Source: Methanoregula sp. (GTDB taxonomy: Archaea; Halobacteriota; Methanomicrobia; Methanomicrobiales; Methanospirillaceae). Taken from it: a DNA stretch of 5,423 bases. The first letter of the stretch is position 1, and each line of letters opens with the position of its first letter. Of the stretch, positions 1-5,423 are shown piece by piece. Where the stretch lies: NCBI GenBank assembly GCA_003136075.1, contig PNBP01000004.1, positions 200 through 5,622 of the forward strand, written 5' to 3'. The position numbers and the translations under genes are program-made. Below the pieces are notes generated by a model. The model was given only the letters and a program-made list of their open reading frames with translations, ran no database searches and had not been told where the DNA came from.

Positions 1-1791
1 GCAAAAAAGAAGACAAAGATGGCGGAAGAATGCTCCGTCATGTCAGACCGTGAAGAGGAAGCCCTCACCGTATTCTGCGCCGTAGAATCCATCGATGAGG
101 AAGACCTCGAAGGCGTTGTCAGCCAGGCAGTTGAAGAAGTTAAGAAAACAGCCGGGCAGGTCAATGTCAAAAAGATCGTTCTCTACCCGTATGCCCACTT
201 GTCAAGCGACCTTGCCCCACCTGACATTGCCATTGCCACGCTCAAAGCGATGAAGGAATCTCTTGACGCCGAAGGTTTTGCCGTGAAGCGTGCACCCTTT
301 GGCTGGTATAAATCGTTCAAGCTCTCCTGCAAAGGTCACCCGCTCTCTGAACTTTCAAAGACGATCGTTCCCGGTGAAGAGACGGTCAAAAAAGAGAGAG
401 CAGAAGTCACCCATGACTGGTTCGTCATGACGCCGGACGGCAAGACCCACGACTACCACCAGTATCTCGATACTACCCCGTTCGGGTATCTTGTCAAGAA
501 GGAGCTCGGCGTCGCAGAACCGACCGGCGGCGAGCCGGCACACGTCGAACTTATGCGCTCAAAGGAACTCGTGGACTACGAGCCGGCCAGTGATGTCGGG
601 TGCCTGCGCTGGATGCCCAAAGGCAAGATCGTCCGTGACCTGCTCGCGGATTACGTGCTCCACAAGGTGCTCGAATACGGCGGAACGCCGGTCGAGACCC
701 CGGTCATGTACGACCTTGGCGACAAGGCGATCTACGAACACGCCGATAAGTTCGGCGAGCGGCAGTACCGGTTCAAGAGCAATAACCGGAACATGATGCT
801 CCGGTTTGCTGCCTGCTTTGGCATGTTCTCCATCATGCGGGACATGCACATCTCCAAAAATACCCTCCCCATGAAGATGTACGAGCTCTCCACCTACTCG
901 TTCCGCCACGAGCAGAAGGGTGAAGTGATCGGCTTAAAGCGCCTGCGCTGTTTCACGATGCCCGACATGCACTCGCTCTGCACCGATATGCTTGAAGCGA
1001 TGAAGTGCTTTGAGGAGCAGCTTGCCATCGGCTGGCAGACCGGCCGGGACTTTGAGACAAAACTGGTCGCCGCATTCCGGTGCACGAAAAAGTTCTATGA
1101 CGAGAACGAGACGTGGGTCAAGAAGATCGTAAAGGAATCCGACTGCCCGATGCTCATCGAGATCCTGTCCGATCGCGTCCACTACTGGGAGGCAAAGATC
1201 GATCTCGCGGCGATCGATGGCCAAAACCGCCCGATCGAGAACCCGACGGTCCAGATCGATGTCGAAAGCTCAACCCGGTTTGACATCAAGTACTACAAGG
1301 ATGACGGCACGCCCGTCTACCCGCCGATCCTCCACTGCTCACCAACCGGCAGTAACGAGCGGGCGATCTGTGCAATCCTCGAGAACATCTCCACACAGGA
1401 AGTCCCGTCACTCCCTACGTGGCTCTCCCCAGTGCAGGCACGTGTTGTGACGGTTGCCGAGCGCCATACTGCCTATGCACAGGATATCTGCAATGCCCTG
1501 AACGCGGCACAGGTCCGGTGCGATATTGATGACCGCGAAGAGAGCGTCGGTAAGAAAGTCCGGGAAGCCGGTATGGACTGGGTGCCATACGTTATCGTTA
1601 TTGGTGATGATGAAGTCGCCAGTAAAAAACTCACGGTCACGATCCGCAGGAAATCGCAGCCCAATAAGCCCCACAAGGAGCAGCTCACGGTCGACGAACT
1701 GGCCGCCGCAGTGAAAAACGAGATCGGCAGTATGCCGTTCCGGCCGCTCTATACCCCCCGCAAGCTTTCCCTGAAAGCCCGGTATATCTGA
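1..1791 (+). CDS. thrS: Threonyl-tRNA synthetase, archaeal type, 5' end cut by window
   Basis: Cytosolic enzyme that charges tRNA-Thr with threonine using ATP. The frame is open from base 1: six codons (AKKKTK) precede the first visible ATG at 19, and archaeal ThrRS normally has this Lys-rich stretch about 14-15 residues after its true start, so that ATG is internal and the gene begins outside the window. Counting from window codon 1, residues 1 to about 150 form the archaeal editing domain ([13 protein letters not shown] near 62-74, [10 protein letters not shown] near 105-114), related to D-aminoacyl-tRNA deacylases, which removes mischarged serine. The class II catalytic core follows: motif 2 FRHEQKG with R302 and E304, motif 3 GSNERAI with R454, and the expected zinc ligands C272, H324 and H445. 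Residues from about 475 are the anticodon-binding domain ([14 protein letters not shown]). The C-terminus is complete. Family membership is certain; domain boundaries are approximate. Confidence 0.97.
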   Translation, partial: AKKKTKMAEECSVMSDREEEALTVFCAVESIDEEDLEGVVSQAVEEVKKTAGQVNVKKIVLYPYAHLSSDLAPPDIAIATLKAMKESLDAEGFAVKRAPFGWYKSFKLSCKGHPLSELSKTIVPGEETVKKERAEVTHDWFVMTPDGKTHDYHQYLDTTPFGYLVKKELGVAEPTGGEPAHVELMRSKELVDYEPASDVGCLRWMPKGKIVRDLLADYVLHKVLEYGGTPVETPVMYDLGDKAIYEHADKFGERQYRFKSNNRNMMLRFAACFGMFSIMRDMHISKNTLPMKMYELSTYSFRHEQKGEVIGLKRLRCFTMPDMHSLCTDMLEAMKCFEEQLAIGWQTGRDFETKLVAAFRCTKKFYDENETWVKKIVKESDCPMLIEILSDRVHYWEAKIDLAAIDGQNRPIENPTVQIDVESSTRFDIKYYKDDGTPVYPPILHCSPTGSNERAICAILENISTQEVPSLPTWLSPVQARVVTVAERHTAYAQDICNALNAAQVRCDIDDREESVGKKVREAGMDWVPYVIVIGDDEVASKKLTVTIRRKSQPNKPHKEQLTVDELAAAVKNEIGSMPFRPLYTPRKLSLKARYI

Positions 1792-1810
1792 TTTTTTTCT
1801 TTTTTTTTCT
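1792..1810 (+). terminator. Oligo-T terminator of thrS
   Basis: Seven Ts, a C, nine Ts, a C and a T follow the thrS stop codon directly. There is no G+C-rich hairpin before the run. This is the usual form of intrinsic termination in archaea, where a U-rich tract is enough. Confidence 0.8.
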
Positions 1811-1873
1811 GCCAAAATCAGATTCATCCCTTTCTATCTCTCCGGAAAGAGTGAATGATGTATCACAATCAGT

Positions 1874-2209
1874 ATTGACTATTGATTGTCTGAATACGTC
1901 GAAGAGATTATACATGGGGTTAGAAAAAAGATCGATCCGATGGGATGCCTGGAGTACAGACGTATCCGACTTGAAAAGTCTTATTGCAATTAATACCCGG
2001 ATCAGGGGAACTCTCTTTCCTTATAAAAAAACACTCCCTCGCCGCTGACTCCATTCTTTTCGACATTGATAGCACGTGAACTTGCCTCGACCGATCCTTA
2101 AACTCTTGCAGTACGGACACTGATTACATTGTTTGAGAGTCTCGTGTGTCCTAAGGTATTCTTCTGATGTGTCTTGCGTATCGCTGAAGTTCTATTGAGA
2201 TCCCTCCAT
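1874..2209 (-). pseudogene. Decayed N-terminal fragment of an IS1595-like transposase
   Basis: One minus-strand frame reads from an ATG at 2209-2207 through a zinc ribbon into the start of a transposase, broken by TAG at 2194-2192 (sixth codon) and TAA at 2023-2021. Between the stops lie 56 sense codons containing CPYC, eleven residues, then CYQC, followed by RKEWSQRRGSVFL. After the TAA the same frame continues GKRVPLIRVLIAIRLF, then a helix-turn-helix-like stretch ending near DVFRQSIVN. The pattern of two CxxC knuckles, a basic segment, G-[ST]-V-F and R-[IV]-P-L-x6-A-I is typical of the transposase zinc-ribbon (Zn_Tnp_IS1595) and following region of IS1595-family transposases; this assignment is from memory of the family. 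The catalytic domain is absent: recognisable sequence stops near 1874 and the frame then runs antisense into the thrS terminator. I found no terminal inverted repeats. It is a fossil, not an active element. Confidence 0.7.
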
Positions 2210-2254
2210 CTACCTGCCTGAGTTTATCTTAATGATTATTACTGCGGAATCACC

Positions 2255-2265
2255 TGATTTAATCA
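2255..2265. repeat. 11-bp palindrome upstream of the YkgJ-family gene
   Basis: TGATT-T-AATCA is a perfect inverted repeat around one central base. It lies about 40 bp before the proposed TATA box of the next gene and 29 bp centre to centre from the second palindrome. It could be a regulator site, but a palindrome this short and AT-rich may also be chance. Confidence 0.25.
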
Positions 2266-2282
2266 CATATTGTCATGGTATA

Positions 2283-2295
2283 CCGTAAATTACGG
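2283..2295. promoter_or_regulatory. 13-bp palindrome next to the promoter, possible operator
   Basis: CCGTAA-A-TTACGG is a perfect inverted repeat with a single central base, ending six bases before the proposed TATA box. In archaea a site just upstream of BRE/TATA can bind an activator, while one overlapping it usually represses. The palindrome is directly visible; its role as an operator is inference, and no regulator gene is present in the window. Confidence 0.4.
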
Positions 2296-2310
2296 CGGAA
2301 ACTTTTAAAC
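2296..2310 (+). promoter_or_regulatory. Probable BRE/TATA promoter of the YkgJ-family gene
   Basis: A purine-rich CGGAAA stretch followed by CTTTTAAAC resembles an archaeal BRE plus TATA box. Transcription would start about 25 bases downstream, near 2330-2335, leaving an AT-rich leader of roughly 40 bases before the ATG at 2373. No clear Shine-Dalgarno sequence precedes that ATG. Confidence 0.5.
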
Positions 2311-2372
2311 CGGAACAACCGGGATCAATTCATAATTTTTATTATCTATCCTGAATAAAATCAATATCTGGT

Positions 2373-2993
2373 ATGGCGAAGTTTGATTGCAACTGGTGCG
2401 GGAAATGCTGTGCAAGTTTTGGTGAATTTATAAAAATTGAACGGCAGCTCACGGAACGGGATTACTATTGCCGGTATGGTATTACCAATGAGGTCTTCCC
2501 TGTCCACGTACAGCCTGAGTTTGCTGATGAGATCGAGGAAGAATTCACAGAATCTGACCCCAAAGGAACCGATTCTACCAAAAAAGGATGCATTTTCATG
2601 CGGAAGAACCCTGAAGGAAAAGGTTTTGCCTGCGCAATCTACCCGACCCGCCCCAATATCTGCCGGGAGTTCGAGTGCTACCGGATGCTGATCCACCACC
2701 CGCAGAGCGGCGAGATGCGGGGGAAGGTGATCGGCATCAACGAACTCAAAACCCACGATGAGATCCTGAATGCTATCTGGAACGAGGAGATTGCCCACCT
2801 TCCCCACCCATTCACCGGCCATCACGCCCCGGCAGAACACACTGCTGCATCCGGAGCCCCGCATGTTCACGGGCATGACAGCCATGTGCTTGCCCATATC
2901 TACGATCTGGGCCATGGCAACGACACCGAGTGGGTGTCTGCAGTGATCACCGTTCTTGCAGCCAACGGGTACCGGGGCGATCCGGTAGAGTAA
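2373..2993 (+). CDS. YkgJ-family cysteine-cluster protein with His-rich segment
   Basis: A 206-residue, probably cytosolic protein whose N-terminus FDCNWCGKCC (C6, C9, C12, C13) is the hallmark of the YkgJ/UPF0153 family, annotated as zinc- or iron-chelating. The rest of the family signature is present: C33, C73, C87 in CAIYPTRPNICREF, C97 and C102. The biochemical role of the family is unsettled; binding of a metal or iron-sulfur centre by these cysteines is the usual view. Unusual is residues 142-181, with eleven histidines (including HVHGHDSHVLAHIYDLGHG) between the cysteine core and a short C-terminal helix; this may be a second metal-binding region. The start is the first in-frame ATG, only four codons before the family motif; the Shine-Dalgarno match is weak. 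The potassium-channel gene follows after 113 bp on the same strand with no evident terminator, so cotranscription is possible but not shown. Confidence 0.88.
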   Translation: MAKFDCNWCGKCCASFGEFIKIERQLTERDYYCRYGITNEVFPVHVQPEFADEIEEEFTESDPKGTDSTKKGCIFMRKNPEGKGFACAIYPTRPNICREFECYRMLIHHPQSGEMRGKVIGINELKTHDEILNAIWNEEIAHLPHPFTGHHAPAEHTAASGAPHVHGHDSHVLAHIYDLGHGNDTEWVSAVITVLAANGYRGDPVE

Positions 2994-3081
2994 ATGCGCT
3001 CTCTCTTGCAGGACGACATTTGTGACAGGACCTTAGGTTGTGACTATTAACCAGGTGTGATGCTATTTCCACGATCATTTC

Positions 3082-3103
3082 AATAAAAAAATACCTGTAC
3101 AGG
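3082..3103 (+). promoter_or_regulatory. AT-rich box and 10-bp palindrome at the channel gene start
   Basis: AATAAAAAAATA at 3082-3093 is a possible TATA-like element, followed at once by the perfect palindrome CCTGTACAGG (3094-3103), which ends three bases before the channel ATG at 3107. If the AT-rich box is the promoter, transcription would begin at about the start codon (a nearly leaderless message) and the palindrome would cover the initiation region, a natural place for a repressor. An alternative TATA-like sequence, CTATTAACC, lies near 3044-3052. Function is inferred from position only. Confidence 0.35.
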
Positions 3104-3106
3104 GTC

Positions 3107-3922
3107 ATGGAAGAATCCCCGGAAGGTAACGGGGCAGCCCTGCATTTCAATTACTTCATGACCGCGTTGATTATCATCAACGTGGTGGCGGTGATCCTTG
3201 AGACGGTCGAACCGCTCCACAAACAGTTTTTCCTCCTCTTTACGGCGATTGACATCATCTCGATCGCGTTCTTTACCGTTGAATACTTCGTCCGGCTCTG
3301 GATATGCACCCTTAACCCGGCTTTCTCCCACCCGGTTACCGGCCGGCTCCGCTACATGGTATCGGCATTCGCCGTGATCGATCTCCTCTCGTTTCTGCCA
3401 TTCTATATACCGGTCATCATTCCGCTCGATCTCCGGTTCCTCCGTATCCTGCGACTGTTCCGGCTCATCCGGGTGATGAAGCTTGGCCGGTACTCGCATG
3501 CGATGCAGACCTTCCATACCGTGATCGAAAAGACGAAAGAGCAACTCCTCCTTGCACTCTCGATCCTTTTTGTAGTCCTTGTTCTTGCAAGCAGTATGAT
3601 GTACTATGCGGAGCATGAGGTCCAGCCGGAGAAATTCGCCAGCATCCCGGATGCAATGTGGTGGGCGATTGTCACACTTGCCACCGTCGGGTATGGCGAC
3701 ATTTATCCCATCACCCCTCTCGGGAAGGTGATCGGAGGTGTGGTTGTGGTGACCGGCATCGGGATCTTTGCCCTGCCTGCGGCCATCCTGTCCGCCGGGT
3801 TCATTGAGGAGATCCAGGCAAAAAAGGTAGTAATCTGCCCCGCCTGCGGTCACCGTATTGGTGGTGATTCCAGCAAAGAACATGACCAAGAGCCTGATGA
3901 ACCCAAAAACCCCGGGCCATAA
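3107..3922 (+). CDS. Voltage-gated potassium channel (Kv type, six TM)
   Basis: A 271-residue inner-membrane channel subunit expected to assemble as a tetramer and pass K+ in response to membrane voltage. Segments: S1 about 17-33; S2 about 41-66 with acidic E59 in FTVEYFVRLW; S3 about 85-105 with D92; S4 about 108-128, with basic residues exactly every third position (R110, R113, R116, R119, R122, K125, R128); S5 about 145-168; pore helix about 182-192; selectivity filter TVGYGD at 193-198; S6 about 207-232 with GIGIFALPAAI. The S4 ladder indicates a working voltage sensor and the filter indicates K+ selectivity. The C-terminus has one knuckle, CPACGH (C244, C247, H249), then an acidic, proline-rich tail, with no RCK/TrkA-N domain. 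The size resembles other prokaryotic Kv channels. The start is the first ATG after an upstream in-frame stop at 3041; no other ATG, GTG or TTG lies between. Confidence 0.95.
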   Translation: MEESPEGNGAALHFNYFMTALIIINVVAVILETVEPLHKQFFLLFTAIDIISIAFFTVEYFVRLWICTLNPAFSHPVTGRLRYMVSAFAVIDLLSFLPFYIPVIIPLDLRFLRILRLFRLIRVMKLGRYSHAMQTFHTVIEKTKEQLLLALSILFVVLVLASSMMYYAEHEVQPEKFASIPDAMWWAIVTLATVGYGDIYPITPLGKVIGGVVVVTGIGIFALPAAILSAGFIEEIQAKKVVICPACGHRIGGDSSKEHDQEPDEPKNPGP

Positions 3923-4012
3923 CCCGCCGAGTTGGTTTTGTGGCCCTGTTAAAATTCTTATAGGTTACACTGCATTAACAAACGAATCAGAAAACAGTAA
4001 TTAGTTCAAAAG

Positions 4013-4087
4013 TGCTGCTATGGGGATTCGAACCCCAGTCGCGGGCGTGAAAGGCCCGCATGATTGGCCGGACTACACTATAGCAGC
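4013..4087 (-). tRNA. tRNA-Glu (anticodon UUC)
   Basis: A 75-base cloverleaf reads on the minus strand. The acceptor stem GCTGCTA/TAGCAGC has seven perfect pairs and discriminator A. The D arm contains AGTCCGGCCAA with G18 and G19, on a three-pair stem plus a U-U mismatch. The anticodon stem CGGGC/GCCCG encloses loop CTTTCAC, giving anticodon UUC. The variable region has four bases, and the T arm TGGGG/CCCCA holds TTCGAAT. CCA is not encoded; the 3' flank begins CTTTTG. The D arm closely resembles archaeal tRNA-Glu, supporting glutamate identity. Short T4 tracts at 4008-4011 and 3991-3994 could end transcription. It lies convergent to the channel gene and in the same direction as ilvE, but has its own promoter-like sequence. 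I see no intron and no nearby partial copy that would indicate use as an integration site. Confidence 0.96.
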
Positions 4088-4116
4088 GCGTTGTTTTAAC
4101 TAATTTTACCCCTCGT

Positions 4117-4124
4117 CATAAATA
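4117..4124 (-). promoter_or_regulatory. TATA box of tRNA-Glu
   Basis: On the minus strand TATTTATG lies about 33 bases before the mature tRNA 5' end. Start of transcription about 25 bases downstream would fall near 4095, giving a short 5' leader for RNase P to remove. A second AT-rich stretch at 4093-4108 is too close to the tRNA to be the TATA box. Confidence 0.5.
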
Positions 4125-4194
4125 GGTTATGGAGGGGGATGCCCGACAGTGATGAGCCGGTTTTTCCACGGCTTGGTCTCTCCCGGGAAAATTC

Positions 4195-4201
4195 AAAAAA
4201 A
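4195..4201 (-). terminator. Oligo-T terminator of ilvE
   Basis: On the minus strand a run of seven Ts occurs 26 bases after the ilvE stop codon, followed shortly by four more Ts at 4189-4192. There is no strong hairpin, as is common in archaea. It separates ilvE transcription from the tRNA gene. Confidence 0.65.
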
Positions 4202-4227
4202 TAGTGGGATATACGGGAAAAGTCCTG

Positions 4228-5103
4228 TTATTTCTTCTGGTAAATCGGATACCCCTCGGTTTCCGTTACCGTCTTGAAAGCGGCCATCAGCTGCCGCGTA
4301 ACCGGCCCGGGTTTTCCCGTACCGATCACACGCCCGTCAATCCAGGTGATGGGCCCGACTTCTGCTGCAGTACCGGTGACAATGACTTCATCAGCGGTAT
4401 ACAGGTCAAAGTACCCCATGTTCTGCTCTTTTACCGTGATCCCCAGCGACTCTGCAATCTCCAGCATGACCATCCGGGTCACTCCGCGCAGGTTGTTAAG
4501 GGTCGGCGGGGTAATAATCTCGCCGTTTTTTACCACGTAGATATTATCCCCGGACCCTTCAGACAGGTACCCGTTGGTGTCAAAGAAGATCGCCTCGTCG
4601 CCGCCCTTGTAGTTTGCTTCTATCTTTGCGAGGATGTTATTGAGATAGTTGAGGCTTTTTACATTCGGGGGCATCGATTCCGCCGGGTTTCTGCGGATAG
4701 AAACGGTGACCCCTTTGAGACCAATCTCGTACAGGTCGCCGTACATCGCACCCCATTCAACGCAGATCACCACAACCGAGGGCCTGGCACATTTTGTCGG
4801 GTCGAGACCCATCGTGCCTTTTCCCCGCGTGACAATCGGGCGGATGTACGCATCTTTTAAGTTGTTCTTCCGCATCGTTTCACAGATCACATCCGTGAAC
4901 TCCTCTTTGGTGAGGGGGACCTTCAGGTCGATGGTTTTTGCTGAATCATACAGCCGGTCTATGTGTTCCTTGAGCCGGAATATCCTGCCATTATATGACC
5001 GGATCCCTTCAAAGACGCCATCCCCATAGAGAAATCCATGATCAAAAACAGAGATTCCCGCCTTGTCATCGGGCAGGTACTCCCCATCAAGGTAAATAAT
5101 CAT
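4228..5103 (-). CDS. ilvE: Branched-chain-amino-acid aminotransferase
   Basis: A cytosolic PLP enzyme (fold type IV) that transfers the amino group between glutamate and the 2-oxo acids of valine, leucine and isoleucine, the last step of their synthesis. The 291-residue protein begins [11 protein letters not shown] and contains [18 protein letters not shown] (18-35), R50 in the phosphate-site segment [10 protein letters not shown], catalytic lysine K149 in [15 protein letters not shown] (182-187, cofactor-binding acid E182) and TGTAAEV (243-249, phosphate loop). It is collinear with methanogen IlvE proteins as I recall them. The frame is open further upstream to an ATG at 5187, but the added 28 residues do not match the family and the homologous start is MIIYL, so 5103 is preferred. 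No Shine-Dalgarno sequence precedes it. D-amino-acid or aminodeoxychorismate activity in this fold is less likely given length and motifs. It appears to be transcribed alone. Confidence 0.94.
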   Translation of the reverse strand: MIIYLDGEYLPDDKAGISVFDHGFLYGDGVFEGIRSYNGRIFRLKEHIDRLYDSAKTIDLKVPLTKEEFTDVICETMRKNNLKDAYIRPIVTRGKGTMGLDPTKCARPSVVVICVEWGAMYGDLYEIGLKGVTVSIRRNPAESMPPNVKSLNYLNNILAKIEANYKGGDEAIFFDTNGYLSEGSGDNIYVVKNGEIITPPTLNNLRGVTRMVMLEIAESLGITVKEQNMGYFDLYTADEVIVTGTAAEVGPITWIDGRVIGTGKPGPVTRQLMAAFKTVTETEGYPIYQKK

Positions 5104-5306
5104 AGTTTGAGATGGGGCGTTGGGGGTTTTGTAGTTTTTTCTTTGATATGCAATAAAAAACCGTTTTTGCAGTGGGCGGTATTTCATGGACCACCCACCG
5201 GCCCTCCAGGGGGAGTGAAATCGACAGGAAAAATCTGACCTGCTTTATTGCATGCGTTCTTGTACCCTGCACCATATATCTTTGCTTTTTAGCAGCGTAC
5301 CGGAAA
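5104..5306. other. Noncoding upstream region of ilvE
   Basis: Apart from the AT-rich ilvE promoter candidate I see no gene here. It includes a C-rich, G-poor stretch at 5190-5215 and a short inverted repeat, ATTTCA (near 5180-5185) with TGAAAT (near 5216-5221). A CATATAT box (near 5274-5280) could serve as a promoter on either strand. None of these has a recognisable function. Confidence 0.4.
5150..5160 (-). promoter_or_regulatory. Possible TATA-like element of ilvE
   Basis: On the minus strand TTTTTTATTGC lies about 47-57 bases before the ilvE ATG. Initiation about 25 bases downstream, near 5130, would leave a leader of some 27 bases without a ribosome-binding site. The neighbouring CATATC (5145-5150) is an alternative box. 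Placement rests only on base composition and spacing. Confidence 0.35.
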
Positions 5307-5423
5307 TTATGTCACCGCAATTGAGAAATAAATCCGGCCTTTTCTCCAAAAAAAAGCTCTGTAGGAATCCTCAAATTGAATTGCCATAACGTTCTTGGGG
5401 TCTCCGGCAATCCTTGCCTTCGC
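5307..5423 (-). CDS. Possible C-terminal end of an unidentified gene, cut by window
   Basis: A minus-strand frame is open from the window edge to TAA at 5309-5307, 38 residues, starting AKARIAGDPKNVMAIQFED; codons and composition of this first half look coding. The second half includes a run of eight Ts (5355-5348), odd inside a gene. Another frame from the edge stops earlier, at TGA 5373-5371, only 15 bases before that T run, which would then be its terminator. I cannot decide between the frames, and do not recognise either product. Both could be noncoding. Confidence 0.25.
   Translation of the reverse strand, partial: AKARIAGDPKNVMAIQFEDSYRAFFWRKGRIYFSIAVT
5348..5355 (-). terminator. Oligo-T tract, possible terminator of a gene entering from the right
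   Basis: Eight consecutive Ts occur on the minus strand, in the same style as the tracts after thrS and ilvE. It would terminate a minus-strand gene ending at about 5371, whose body lies beyond the window. Without that gene the assignment is tentative. Confidence 0.35.

Noticed and set aside
1851..2048. 65-residue plus-strand frame in the gap after thrS
   Set aside because: It lies antisense to the transposase remnant, which has the better protein signature, and has no ribosome-binding site or recognisable motif.
2361..2915. 184-residue minus-strand open frame opposite the YkgJ-family gene
   Set aside because: It overlaps the whole of a gene with family-diagnostic cysteine motifs and resembles no known protein.
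3080..3889. 269-residue minus-strand open frame opposite the channel gene
   Set aside because: The plus-strand frame has an unmistakable six-TM channel with TVGYGD. The antisense frame is charged, low in hydrophobics, and has no recognised motif; it is a shadow of GC-rich codon use.
3914..3946. GGGCCA/TGGCCC inverted repeat after the channel stop as a terminator hairpin
   Set aside because: The stem is six pairs with a loop of 21 bases and no T tract follows, so it is not a convincing terminator.
3949..4087. tRNA gene as an integration (att) site
   Set aside because: No integrase gene and no duplicated tRNA 3' fragment are visible in the window.
4204..4860. 218-residue plus-strand open frame opposite ilvE
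   Set aside because: It is antisense to the conserved aminotransferase, with no recognised domain; it also starts inside the ilvE terminator region.
5104..5187. 28-residue N-terminal extension of ilvE from the upstream ATG
   Set aside because: Family members begin at the MIIYLDG equivalent; the extension is Lys/Arg/Gln-rich, lies over the AT-rich promoter candidate, and matches nothing in the family.
1..5423. CRISPR array, defence island or other new multigene system
   Set aside because: No regularly spaced direct repeats, no nuclease, toxin or effector motifs, and most genes belong to well-known core families.

Overview
The window looks like chromosomal DNA of a methanogenic archaeon, most likely a Methanomicrobiales-type organism; this placement is an inference. 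The evidence is an archaeal-type threonyl-tRNA synthetase with the D-aminoacyl-deacylase-like N-terminal domain, a branched-chain aminotransferase of the methanogen type, a tRNA-Glu without an encoded CCA end, TATA/BRE-like promoter elements, and oligo-T terminators. No bacterial-style promoters and few clear Shine-Dalgarno sites are visible.

Layout, left to right. thrS (+) enters from the left edge, lacking only about its first 14-15 codons, and ends in a strong T-rich terminator. A 560-bp gap follows. On its minus strand it holds a decayed N-terminal fragment of an IS1595-like transposase (zinc ribbon plus the start of the next domain, two in-frame stops). Beyond that is a promoter region with two short palindromes. 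Next is a YkgJ-family cysteine-cluster protein (+) with a histidine-rich segment, then a six-transmembrane voltage-gated potassium channel (+) with a short CxxC tail. A 10-bp palindrome lies just before the channel start codon.

The remaining genes are on the minus strand. tRNA-Glu(UUC) has its own promoter. ilvE (branched-chain aminotransferase) has a T-tract terminator and an AT-rich promoter. At the right edge is an unidentified partial reading frame with an oligo-T tract. The channel gene therefore converges on the tRNA/ilvE block.

thrS, tRNA-Glu and ilvE are core translation and amino-acid metabolism genes and show no sign of forming one operon. The YkgJ protein and the channel are neighbours on the same strand, 113 bp apart, with no obvious terminator between them; a functional link is not established. 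I see no CRISPR array, intact insertion sequence, defence system or convincing new multigene system. The least expected items are the transposase fossil, the histidine-rich YkgJ variant, the metal-knuckle tail of the channel, and the palindromes at the two promoters.
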